A stretch of 25,492 nt of DNA, from positions 1 to 25,492 of the forward strand of contig JBBAEY010000024.1 of NCBI GenBank assembly GCA_041655755.1. The letters are read 5' to 3'. Positions 16,486-23,713 of the stretch are shown one piece after another. The translations under genes were made by a program, and so were the position numbers. How positions within the stretch are numbered: the stretch's first letter is position 1; every line of letters starts with the position of its first letter. The notes under the pieces are model-generated. The model ran no database searches. It was not told where the DNA came from and saw only the letters and a program-made list of their open reading frames with translations. The DNA is from JAAYFT01 sp041655755 (GTDB lineage: Bacteria; Bacillota; Clostridia; Tissierellales; Tissierellaceae).

Positions 16486-17385
16486 ATGAGGAGAAAATTA
16501 CAAATTTTATCTATAATAATGGTAATTGGTATATTGTTGGTAAGTATCACTGGTTGCAGTGGCAAAAAGGAAGAAGGCCTTGTCAGAGTTGGAGGGAAAA
16601 ACTTTTCAGAGCAGTATATTATGGCAGAGATGTTAAGAATACTTATTGAGGAAAAGGCAGGACTCGAAACAAGCATGACTACAAATTTGGCAGGTAATGT
16701 GCTATTTGATGCTATAAAATCGGATCAAGTAGATTTGTACCTAGAGTATACTGGCACTGGCCTAGTAAACCTTGGTATGGAAACTATTTCTGATCCAGAT
16801 GAAGTCTATAGAGTCGTCAAAGATGGATTTGAGAAGGAATTGCAGATTAAATGGCTAGAACCTTATGGCTTTAACAATACCTATGCCATGGTGGTCACAA
16901 GGGAGACAGCAGATAAATACAACTTAAAAACCGTATCCGATATGGCTGCCGTTGGGGAAGAAATGGCCCTAGGATGTACTTATATATTCACAGAAAGAAA
17001 TGATGGATATCCAGGACTTAGCAAGCACTATGACTTTGAGTTTAAGGACGTAGTAGGCATGGATCCATCCCTCATGTATCAGGCTCTGGTACAGGGCAGT
17101 GTAGATGTAATCAGTGCTTTTGCAACTGAAGGTAGGATTGCTGCCTTTGATTTGGTAATTTTAGAAGACGACAAACAATTTTTCCCACCCTATGATGCTG
17201 CTCCCATAGTGAGAATGGATTTACTTGAAAAGCACCCAGAGATAGAGGAAATATTAAACGGTCTAGCCAACAAGATAGACGACATAAAAATGGCTGAATT
17301 AAACGCAGCAGTGGATTTGGACAAGAGGGAACCAGAAGACGTGGCACGGGATTTCCTTGTAGAAGTAGGCTTAATTGAGGAATAA
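16486..17385 (+). CDS. opuCC: Osmoprotectant-binding lipoprotein
   Basis: The 299-residue protein is the extracellular substrate receptor of the transporter. Residues 1–23 form a lipoprotein signal peptide with lipobox SITGC, so C24 should be lipidated. The mature part starts with the OpuAC-family pattern RVGGKNFSEQYIMAEM and contains DLYLEYTGTGL (about residues 83–93), both typical of glycine betaine/choline/carnitine-binding OpuCC proteins. It follows opuCB by 19 bases with an AAAGGAGG ribosome binding site and is the last gene before a terminator. The exact substrate cannot be read from the sequence. Confidence 0.93.
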   Translation: MRRKLQILSIIMVIGILLVSITGCSGKKEEGLVRVGGKNFSEQYIMAEMLRILIEEKAGLETSMTTNLAGNVLFDAIKSDQVDLYLEYTGTGLVNLGMETISDPDEVYRVVKDGFEKELQIKWLEPYGFNNTYAMVVTRETADKYNLKTVSDMAAVGEEMALGCTYIFTERNDGYPGLSKHYDFEFKDVVGMDPSLMYQALVQGSVDVISAFATEGRIAAFDLVILEDDKQFFPPYDAAPIVRMDLLEKHPEIEEILNGLANKIDDIKMAELNAAVDLDKREPEDVARDFLVEVGLIEE

Positions 17386-17397
17386 AGGGTAGATTAA

Positions 17398-17421
17398 AGC
17401 CCGCCTAATAAGGCGGGTTTT
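17398..17421 (+). terminator. Terminator of the opuC operon
   Basis: CCCGCCT (17400–17406) pairs with AGGCGGG (17411–17417) around AATA, extended by A·T/G·T pairs, with TTTT downstream. Confidence 0.85.
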
Positions 17422-17438
17422 AGTATGTAAAAAAACAA

Positions 17439-17465
17439 TTGCCAGCATTACTTCTCTGATATAAT
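17439..17465 (+). promoter_or_regulatory. Extended −10 promoter for the beta-lactamase-like gene
   Basis: TGATATAAT (17457–17465) is an extended −10 with a perfect TATAAT. A −35-like TTGCCA (17439–17444) lies 15 bases upstream, shorter than ideal but tolerable with an extended −10. Confidence 0.6.
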
Positions 17466-17496
17466 ATATAAGTAAGATAAAAAAAGGAGGAGCGTA

Positions 17497-18339
17497 ATGG
17501 ACAGATTATCATTGGAAGCGAGAATAAATGCGGAAGTATATAATTACAGCGGCAGGATTGGTTTTTATGCCAACGATTTCAAGGGTAATGTAATAGAAAT
17601 CAACTCAGAAGACAAGTTCGAGACTGCCAGCACCATCAAGTCCTATATATTAGCCGAGTTCTACAGGCAGGTGTATGAGGGGAAATTAGACAGGAATAAA
17701 AAGTTAAAATATGAAGAGGAGAATTTTGTAGTGGGAAGCGGTGTGCTCAGGGACCTAGACTTTGGCGTTGAAATGACTGCCAAGAGCTTTGCCACCCTGA
17801 TGATAGTCATCAGCGACAACATAGCCACAAATATAATGATAGACCTATTGGGAATTGACAATATAAATAGGACCATACAGGATTTGGGATTTAAAGATAC
17901 AGTATTGCACAATAAAATAGACTTCGAAAAATACAGCCAATTGGGAACTACCAGCCCCAAGGACTACGGAAAACTCTTTGAAATGATTTACAAAAAGGAA
18001 CTGTGGAGTCCTGAACTGTCCCAAGAAATGCTCGAAATATTCAAAAACCAGCATTATAACACTATGCTTACAAGAAACTTGCCCCAGTATTTCTTGGACT
18101 CAGAAAATACCGGCGACGAAGAATTAATTTACATAGCATCCAAAAGCGGCAGTATGGACGCCTGTAGAAATGACGGGGGAATAGTAAATACTCCGGGAGG
18201 GGGATATGTAATATCCTTGTTCACAAAAGAATTTGTAGATAATCTATATTACAATGAGCACGAATCTTACAGGTTTGGCGGTAAAATAAGTAGATTAATG
18301 TTTGACCAATTCATAACACTTGGGGGATCTTTTAAATAA
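17497..18339 (+). CDS. Beta-lactamase-fold serine hydrolase without signal peptide
   Basis: The 280-residue protein has the serine beta-lactamase/PBP-like motifs STIK (45–48), SDN (106–108) and KSG (216–218), and the GSGVLRDL segment (80–87) seen in beta-lactamase2-family proteins. The N-terminus (MDRLSLEARINAEVYNYSGR) is polar, so no export signal is visible and the protein is probably cytoplasmic. I do not find a class A ExxxN omega-loop motif with its deacylating Glu. Beta-lactam resistance is therefore not supported; an esterase or peptidase-like role is possible. A GGAGGAG ribosome binding site precedes ATG 17497. The next gene is a gamma-glutamyl hydrolase 20 bases downstream. Confidence 0.82.
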   Translation: MDRLSLEARINAEVYNYSGRIGFYANDFKGNVIEINSEDKFETASTIKSYILAEFYRQVYEGKLDRNKKLKYEEENFVVGSGVLRDLDFGVEMTAKSFATLMIVISDNIATNIMIDLLGIDNINRTIQDLGFKDTVLHNKIDFEKYSQLGTTSPKDYGKLFEMIYKKELWSPELSQEMLEIFKNQHYNTMLTRNLPQYFLDSENTGDEELIYIASKSGSMDACRNDGGIVNTPGGGYVISLFTKEFVDNLYYNEHESYRFGGKISRLMFDQFITLGGSFK

Positions 18340-18359
18340 GATATATAGGGGGAGATAAC

Positions 18360-19067
18360 ATGAAACCGATTATTGGGATTACAACATTTGAAGAAGACTC
18401 AAAGGGATATCATTCAGTTAAAAACACTTATATAGATGCTGTATTTGCAGCAGGGGGGATACCGATTAATATCCCCATGATAGAGGATGAGGAGGACTAC
18501 CAGGCCTATGCAAATCTAATAGATGGCATAATCTTTACGGGGGGACCAGATATATTACCCCTTATCTATGGAGAAAATCCTATAAAGGAGATTGGTTTAA
18601 TCACCTCAAGAAGGGATGAATACGAATTGGGCCTATTTAAGAAGGTTTACCAAATGGAAAAACCAATACTTGGAATATGCAGGGGAAGCCAACTGATGAA
18701 TGTAGCCTTAGGAGGTAACTTGTATCAGGATATTAATGTTCAAGTAGCAAATACGCTGGGCCATGTATCAAAGTCTACGTCTGCGGATGAATTTTATCAT
18801 CAGATTAGTATAGTGGAGGATAGCCGTTTATATAAGATATTTGAGAAGAAAAAAATCAATGTCAATTCCTATCACCATCAGGCAATCAAGGAGTTGGGAA
18901 ATGATTTAAGGGTCATAGCCCTGTCAGAGGACGGCATAATTGAGGGTATAGAAGGAACAGGAAGGGGATTTGTATTGGGACTTCAATTTCATCCAGAGGC
19001 CCTAGCTCCCCGATACCCTGAATATTTAAAGATATTTACTGAATTTATTCTAGCAGCAAAAAACTAG
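18360..19067 (+). CDS. Gamma-glutamyl-gamma-aminobutyrate hydrolase family protein (peptidase C26)
   Basis: The 235-residue protein is a class I glutamine-amidotransferase-fold hydrolase like PuuD, which cleaves gamma-glutamyl amide bonds. It shows the catalytic triad C107 (GICRGSQ), H211 and E213 (LQFHPEA), the FTGGPDI segment (59–65) and the YHHQAIK motif (171–177). It starts 20 bases after the serine hydrolase with a GGGGGAGA ribosome binding site, so the two are likely co-transcribed. No polyamine-pathway genes are near, so the substrate is open; gamma-glutamyl peptides or folate-like compounds are other options. Confidence 0.9.
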   Translation: MKPIIGITTFEEDSKGYHSVKNTYIDAVFAAGGIPINIPMIEDEEDYQAYANLIDGIIFTGGPDILPLIYGENPIKEIGLITSRRDEYELGLFKKVYQMEKPILGICRGSQLMNVALGGNLYQDINVQVANTLGHVSKSTSADEFYHQISIVEDSRLYKIFEKKKINVNSYHHQAIKELGNDLRVIALSEDGIIEGIEGTGRGFVLGLQFHPEALAPRYPEYLKIFTEFILAAKN

Positions 19068-19102
19068 CACATACATTTACAGAAGCGAAAAGAGGAATTA
19101 AA

Positions 19103-20449
19103 ATGAAAGAATATAATATGTTAGAGGACAGTCCGGGGAAATCCCTATTATTTTTTGCCCTGCCAATGATAATAGGGAATCTCTTTCAACAGTTTTACAA
19201 TATGGCAGACTCCATTATAGTAGGGAAATTTGTCAGTGAAGATGCCCTGGCTGCAGTTGGTGCTTCCTACTCCTTGACAACTGTATTTATAATGATAGCC
19301 ATAGGTGGTGGTATAGGCTCAGCCGTTATTATATCTCAGTACCTGGGGGCTAGAGAATACGAAAAAATGAAAACATCCATATATACAGCCCTGATTAGCT
19401 TTTTTATCATGAGTATTTTTATGTTTATATTTGGCATAATAGCAAATAAAAAATTGCTTACCATGTTAAATACACCGGCTAATATATTTGACGATGCTGC
19501 ACTTTACCTGAGAATATATTTTATGGGCCTGCCATTTTTGTTTATGTACAATATATTATCATCCATATTCAACTCCTTGGGGAAATCTAGAATACCCTTG
19601 TATTTTCTTATATTCTCTTCCCTGCTCAATATAGTACTGGACCTATATATGGTAATAGTGATGAAAATGGGTGTAGCAGGAGTTGCCATAGCTACAGTTA
19701 TTGCCCAGGGAATTTCTGCAGTCATATCATTTTTGGTGCTGTTAAAGACCCTTGACCTGTATAAGATTGAATCGGAAAAGGTAGACTTGTTTAATTTACA
19801 GATGCTACGCAGGATGGTAGCCATTGCCCTACCTTCTATTCTTCAGCAATCCATTGTATCCATAGGTATGGTAATTGTTCAGTCCGTAGTAAATAGCTTT
19901 GGTTCCTCAGTACTGGCTGGATATTCAGCTGCCACCAGGATAGAGAGCATAAGTATAGTGCCAATGATTGCTATGGGAAATGCCATATCTACTTTCACAG
20001 CACAAAATCTGGGGGCAGGGCAGCAGGATAGGATTCAGGAGGGCTATAGGGCAGGATATAAGATTATTGTGACTATAGCCATTGTACTTGGTTTTACCAT
20101 AGCCCTGTTTTACAGGCCTATTATATCCATTTTCTTAGACGTACAAAATGGTACAGAGGCCTTCTACACTGGAATTAATTATCTGAAATTCATAGGATAT
20201 TTCCTTGTATTTCTAGGGCTCAAGGCGATTACCGATGGGGTACTTAGGGGAGCTGGTGATATGACCCTGTTTACCATATCAAATTTGGTAAATCTAAGTA
20301 TTAGGGTTATTATTGCCTTTAGGTTTGCACATATTTGGGGTGTTCAGGCCGTATGGTATGCAATTCCCATGGGCTGGGCAGCCAATTATATAATATCATA
20401 TATATATTATCTAACTGGAAGGTGGCAGCATAAGAGCATTATGATATAG
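19103..20449 (+). CDS. MATE-family cation-coupled multidrug/toxin exporter
   Basis: The 448-residue membrane protein has about twelve hydrophobic segments arranged as two MatE repeats. It starts with a typical SPGKSLLFFALPMIIGNLFQ segment and contains QQFYNMADSIIVGKFV (about residues 29–44), common in clostridial MATE proteins of the NorM/DinF group. Such proteins export cationic drugs or metabolites using a Na+ or H+ gradient. An AAGAGGAAT ribosome binding site lies before ATG 19103. It may be read from the promoter at 17439, since no terminator is visible between. Confidence 0.93.
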   Translation: MKEYNMLEDSPGKSLLFFALPMIIGNLFQQFYNMADSIIVGKFVSEDALAAVGASYSLTTVFIMIAIGGGIGSAVIISQYLGAREYEKMKTSIYTALISFFIMSIFMFIFGIIANKKLLTMLNTPANIFDDAALYLRIYFMGLPFLFMYNILSSIFNSLGKSRIPLYFLIFSSLLNIVLDLYMVIVMKMGVAGVAIATVIAQGISAVISFLVLLKTLDLYKIESEKVDLFNLQMLRRMVAIALPSILQQSIVSIGMVIVQSVVNSFGSSVLAGYSAATRIESISIVPMIAMGNAISTFTAQNLGAGQQDRIQEGYRAGYKIIVTIAIVLGFTIALFYRPIISIFLDVQNGTEAFYTGINYLKFIGYFLVFLGLKAITDGVLRGAGDMTLFTISNLVNLSIRVIIAFRFAHIWGVQAVWYAIPMGWAANYIISYIYYLTGRWQHKSIMI

Positions 20450-20496
20450 AAGGGTGGATGCGGCAGATATTTAAACCATAAGAACAAAATCACTAG

Positions 20497-20525
20497 TTGT
20501 GAATATATTGTTATTGAAGTACAAA
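20497..20525 (+). promoter_or_regulatory. Possible weak promoter for the LysM gene
   Basis: TTGTGA (20497–20502) and TACAAA (20520–20525) lie 17 bases apart, each matching four of six consensus bases, just before the ribosome binding site. Confidence 0.35.
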
Positions 20526-20545
20526 TTAAATGAGGAGGAAGACTT

Positions 20546-21142
20546 ATGGTTAATAATATGGTTTCATGTCCACCAAATTCAATGCCCTATACGATAAAAG
20601 CTGGAGATACCTTTTTTAATATCGCTAGGACCTTTGGTATTTCCCTTGATGCTATAATAGCAGCAAATCCTGGAGTAGATCCAAATAGGCTCTTTATAGG
20701 TCAGATCATTTGCGTACCGACACCAGGACCTGGACCAGGACCGTCACCTGGACCAAGCACATGCCCCACCTTAAGAATGGGCAGCAGGGGGGCATCAGTC
20801 ACACAACTGCAAACACTTTTGAGAAATGCAGGCTTTGACCCTGGACCAATAGATGGGATCTTTGGCACTAGAACTCAAGCAGCCGTAATAGGATTTCAAA
20901 GAAGCAGAGGCCTAGTACCCGACGGTATAGTAGGTATCAACACCTGGACTGCCTTGGGAGTGCAGTGCAGACCTGGTGGCACATGTCCACAGGGAACATT
21001 CGCCTATACCATTCGCTCAGGGGATACCCTTTATCTGCTAAGTATTAGATATAATACATCTGTAGATGCTATCATGAGGGCAAATCCAGGAATTAATCCA
21101 AATAACCTGCAAATCGGGCAGGTAATATGTATACCAAATTAG
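20546..21142 (+). CDS. LysM – peptidoglycan-binding – LysM protein
   Basis: The 198-residue protein has a LysM domain (about 14–57), a Pro/Gly linker (59–71), a PG_binding_1 domain (about 80–138, with FDPGPIDGIFGTRTQAAVI-type sequence) and a second LysM (about 153–198). All three bind peptidoglycan; no catalytic domain is present. No signal peptide is visible, which recalls LysM proteins of the spore coat or cortex that assemble inside the mother cell, but no other spore gene is near. ATG 20546 follows a strong GAGGAGGAA ribosome binding site. A long terminator hairpin follows the gene. Confidence 0.9.
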   Translation: MVNNMVSCPPNSMPYTIKAGDTFFNIARTFGISLDAIIAANPGVDPNRLFIGQIICVPTPGPGPGPSPGPSTCPTLRMGSRGASVTQLQTLLRNAGFDPGPIDGIFGTRTQAAVIGFQRSRGLVPDGIVGINTWTALGVQCRPGGTCPQGTFAYTIRSGDTLYLLSIRYNTSVDAIMRANPGINPNNLQIGQVICIPN

Positions 21143-21192
21143 GCTAGCAGCATATAGCTATATGACTAAATTATAATATAGAAAAGAACACC

Positions 21193-21234
21193 TACTCCAT
21201 ACTCTATAATCCTATAGGGTATGGAGTATTTTTT
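21193..21234 (+). terminator. Strong terminator after the LysM gene
   Basis: TACTCCATAC (21193–21202) pairs with GTATGGAGTA (21219–21228). The stem continues through a T·G pair and CTATA/TATAG to an ATCC loop, about 16 pairs in total, followed by TTTTTT. It fills part of the 299-base gene-free stretch 21143–21441. Confidence 0.9.
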
Positions 21235-21258
21235 CAATTAAACAGGAAGATTTCAGGC

Positions 21259-21292
21259 ATACTTGAATTTTCAAAGGCAAAAAGTCAAGTAT
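21259..21292. repeat. Inverted repeat of unknown role upstream of the Fur box
   Basis: ATACTTGA (21259–21266) and TCAAGTAT (21285–21292) are perfect inverted 8-mers separated by 18 bases. No T-run follows, so it is not a terminator; it could be a second operator or chance. Confidence 0.4.
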
Positions 21293-21308
21293 CTAAGCTA
21301 CAAATTAA

Positions 21309-21323
21309 TGATAATTATTATCA
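21309..21323. promoter_or_regulatory. Perfect 7-1-7 Fur-type operator
   Basis: TGATAATTATTATCA is an exact match to the Gram-positive 7-1-7 Fur box (TGATAAT-N-ATTATCA). PerR boxes begin TTATAAT and Zur boxes TCGTAAT, so Fur is the best reading. A second, imperfect copy overlaps the −35 of the next promoter (TGATAAT at 21343–21349). The pair would let an iron regulator control the gene at 21442. Confidence 0.7.
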
Positions 21324-21341
21324 AGTAAGCATAACTATCGT

Positions 21342-21370
21342 TTGATAATTAATAATTAATGTTATATAAT
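21342..21370 (+). promoter_or_regulatory. Sigma-A promoter of the KaiC-like gene
   Basis: TTGATA (21342–21347) and TATAAT (21365–21370) are 17 bases apart. The −35 lies inside a TGATAAT half-operator, 18 bases downstream of the perfect Fur-type box. Confidence 0.8.
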
Positions 21371-21441
21371 AGTAGATAGAAATAAAAATATTCCCTTTAC
21401 AAGAATGCACTTACATAAAAATTATAAATGGAGGGATTATT

Positions 21442-22206
21442 TTGAAGAGTATTAGACTAGAGGAAGAGTGGCTAGAGGATATGATTCCAAAGGGACTACC
21501 ATATCCAAGTTCTACCTTGATTAGCGGGCCAGGTGGGACAGGTAAACCCCTGATAGGCTTTGCTTTTATTTATGATTGGCTAAAAAATGGGGGCAAGGTT
21601 ATATTTATAGCCCTGCAATATCCAGAATCCAGGTTTGTCAGAGATGCTCTGGAAAAGTTGTATGGAATAGATATGGATGACTATAAGGAAAGGGTAGTAT
21701 ATGTTCAGGCGGACTTCCATATTGATGATATGGAAACCATAGATGCTAATAATATAAAGGCTAATCTTGCCAGGCCGGAAATATGGGACAGAGTGATAGA
21801 GGAGTCCGAGGAACTGATGAACGGGGAAGATTTCCAAAAGGGGCCAGGTACTATGGTATTTGCTGCAGCCTTAAACCTACTACTATTTTCACCGACCTAT
21901 AAGGAAGAGCAGCTAATAAAATTGGAGGAGCTCCTAAGGGCAAATGATCAGAGGTCATATTTATTTACAGTTAGCACCACTCTTTTCAAGGATGAGATTG
22001 AGAAACTGGAGGAGGCCGCAGATAATTTGTTGTTTGCGGAGATGGGCAATGATATGGAGATGTCATTGAGAATTGAACGTTTTTCAAATCAAGATGTTAT
22101 AGTCAAGGAAAAGGACGTACCATTTGCAAAGGAATTGCTCGTTGAGATTAAGGAAATCGCTGAGCATTCAAGAAAAAAGGTAATCCCCAGCTTGAAAAGG
22201 ATATAG
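21442..22206 (+). CDS. KaiC/RecA-superfamily-like protein with degenerate ATP-binding motifs
   Basis: The 254-residue protein opens like a single KaiC/RadA-like domain (IPKGLPYPSSTLISGPGGTG, then GGKVIFIALQYPES). The P-loop reads GPGGTGKP (29–36): the Ser/Thr that binds Mg-ATP is replaced by Pro36. The Walker B strand (GTMVFAAALNLLLF) has Ala where the acidic residue is expected. This suggests a non-hydrolysing signalling or scaffold protein. TTG 21442 starts six bases after GGAGGG. It stands alone between a Fur-type promoter and a terminator. I do not recognise a specific function; iron-dependent control is the only context clue. Confidence 0.7.
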   Translation: MKSIRLEEEWLEDMIPKGLPYPSSTLISGPGGTGKPLIGFAFIYDWLKNGGKVIFIALQYPESRFVRDALEKLYGIDMDDYKERVVYVQADFHIDDMETIDANNIKANLARPEIWDRVIEESEELMNGEDFQKGPGTMVFAAALNLLLFSPTYKEEQLIKLEELLRANDQRSYLFTVSTTLFKDEIEKLEEAADNLLFAEMGNDMEMSLRIERFSNQDVIVKEKDVPFAKELLVEIKEIAEHSRKKVIPSLKRI

Positions 22207-22234
22207 CTTTGCAGATAAAATCATAGTGGGTAAG

Positions 22235-22262
22235 ATAGGGCCGTATAGGGCCCTATTATTTT
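22235..22262 (+). terminator. Terminator after the KaiC-like gene
   Basis: ATAGGGCC (22235–22242) pairs with GGCCCTAT (22249–22256) around six bases, followed by a T-rich tail. It isolates the KaiC-like gene as a single unit. Confidence 0.75.
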
Positions 22263-22315
22263 ATTAAGAAGAGATTTTCTTTTGATTAGGAAAGTAATAG
22301 ATATATTAGTAGGCT

Positions 22316-22344
22316 TAGACAATCGATTTACTTTGTTGTAAAAT
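22316..22344 (+). promoter_or_regulatory. Promoter of the PPP-type phosphatase gene
   Basis: TAGACA (22316–22321) and TAAAAT (22339–22344) are 17 bases apart, about 50 bases upstream of the start codon. Confidence 0.65.
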
Positions 22345-22394
22345 ATAAATAAAGAATAATAATTGAAATTGAATTTGGAAAGGGTGGACGCTTG

Positions 22395-23531
22395 GTGGAT
22401 AGACAGGATGACATAATAGGTTTTTTAAAAAAATTAAGGTTTAATCTATATGAAGGGGGATATAGTAGCGGTAAGTTACTGGAAAGGGATTTTTATACTA
22501 GTATTTCCTTTATATGGGATGACCTGGTCGAACTATATGATAGTGACCTAAAATCCCTATATATACTATTAAAGTACTTAATAGATGAGGTTTGCCTTAT
22601 TCATGCTGGAGAGAATTCTACCGTGAATAAAAATGTTTTTCAGGCAGGTACAAATATTAGGTCAGTATGCACTAGCCTTTTGGATGGGAAAAGGGCTTTA
22701 GATATTTATGCCCTAAATGATTCAAGTTGGGAAAACTACATAATTGGGGATATTCATTCAGATACACTTAGTATCAAACAAATCCTAGAGAAAACGAATT
22801 TTTTTGATAGGTTAATCAATGGGGAAAAAATAAGACTTGTATTTTTGGGGGATTATGTAGATAGGGGTAAGAGCCACTTAAAGACAATACAAACAATACT
22901 CACTTTAAAATATCTATTTCCCAACAATATCATACTCCTAAGAGGTAACCACGACGACGGCACTTTTGTAGACGGACAAGTTAAGATGAAGGTTAGAAAG
23001 CCAGAAAAGGATTTAGAAGATGATTGGTTTCTGCTGCACCTGTTTAAGCTAGCAAGTATAAATAAGACACTTCCCATGGATATTATTCATAGGAGCTTGA
23101 GTTTTTTTGATAGTCTGGCCAGACTGTCTTTTATATGCTATGAAGACAAAATTATACTGCTAAGCCACGGGGGAATTCCAAGGCCCATGGTAGGTAGAAA
23201 AGATTTCTATAACTATATTAGCAAAATATCGGACCTAACAGATGTGAATATTACAGATTATTTAGGTAAATCTATCGTAGACAATATGGCATGGAGTGAC
23301 CCAGCTATTGGCGACGAAGACCTTAGGCTTGATAAGGGAAGATTCAAGTTCACAGAGCAGAACTTTGACGAATTTAGGGAATTAATTGGATTTGATTTGT
23401 TGATAAGGGGACATGAGGTACAGGAAAAGGGCTATAGGGAATTCTTTGAAGGCAGATTAATAAATATCTTTTCCAGTGGAAAGATTTTAAATGGGGTTGA
23501 TGATATAGAAGAAGAGACTGCCTATAGCTGA
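22395..23531 (+). CDS. PPP-family (PP1/PP2A-type) metallophosphatase with N-terminal extension
   Basis: The 378-residue protein has the full PPP set: GDIH (118–121), GDYVDRG (152–158), RGNHD (183–187), SHGG (257–260), WSDP (300–303) and RGHE (338–341). WSDP and RGHE followed by a GY...F segment are typical of protein phosphatases rather than general phosphodiesterases. Two metal ions in the site remove phosphate from Ser/Thr, or from small substrates in some bacterial members. About 115 residues before the first motif match nothing I know. GTG 22395 is seven bases after AGGGTGG; TTG 22392 is an alternative. No kinase gene is in the window. Confidence 0.85.
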   Translation: MDRQDDIIGFLKKLRFNLYEGGYSSGKLLERDFYTSISFIWDDLVELYDSDLKSLYILLKYLIDEVCLIHAGENSTVNKNVFQAGTNIRSVCTSLLDGKRALDIYALNDSSWENYIIGDIHSDTLSIKQILEKTNFFDRLINGEKIRLVFLGDYVDRGKSHLKTIQTILTLKYLFPNNIILLRGNHDDGTFVDGQVKMKVRKPEKDLEDDWFLLHLFKLASINKTLPMDIIHRSLSFFDSLARLSFICYEDKIILLSHGGIPRPMVGRKDFYNYISKISDLTDVNITDYLGKSIVDNMAWSDPAIGDEDLRLDKGRFKFTEQNFDEFRELIGFDLLIRGHEVQEKGYREFFEGRLINIFSSGKILNGVDDIEEETAYS

Positions 23532-23570
23532 GTAAATCCCCACATTATCCACCTAGATCAAGAGGGAAGG

Positions 23571-23620
23571 GTAACTTACATAGATCTGACACTCTCCACC
23601 CTTTAGATGATGAAAGTTAC
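23571..23620. repeat. Short inverted repeat upstream of the cassette array
   Basis: GTAACTT (23571–23577) and AAGTTAC (23614–23620) are inverted around 36 bases, in the 173-base gap between the phosphatase and mntA. The role is unknown; there is no T-run downstream. Confidence 0.35.
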
Positions 23621-23640
23621 ACCAATCCCCATTTAGTTTA

Positions 23641-23649
23641 TGATATAAT
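23641..23649 (+). promoter_or_regulatory. Extended −10 promoter in front of the cassette array
   Basis: TGATATAAT is an extended −10 with perfect TATAAT (23644–23649). It ends on the base before repeat R1. No convincing −35 is seen at 16–18 bases. This promoter is outside the repeat, so the second unit does not carry its own copy and may depend on read-through. Confidence 0.55.
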
Positions 23650-23713
23650 AAATTATGGGAAAGATATTGAAAAAAGAAGGAAGTAATCTTGGAAGGTGAT
23701 AATTATGTTGTCT
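23650..23713 (+). repeat. Direct repeat R1, copy 1 (64 bp)
   Basis: These 64 bases are identical to 24389–24452. The repeat begins AAATTATGGG, contains the ribosome binding site GGAAGGTG (23691–23698) and ends within codon 3 of the following gene (ATG TTG TCT). It frames the left side of cassette 1. Confidence 0.97.
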
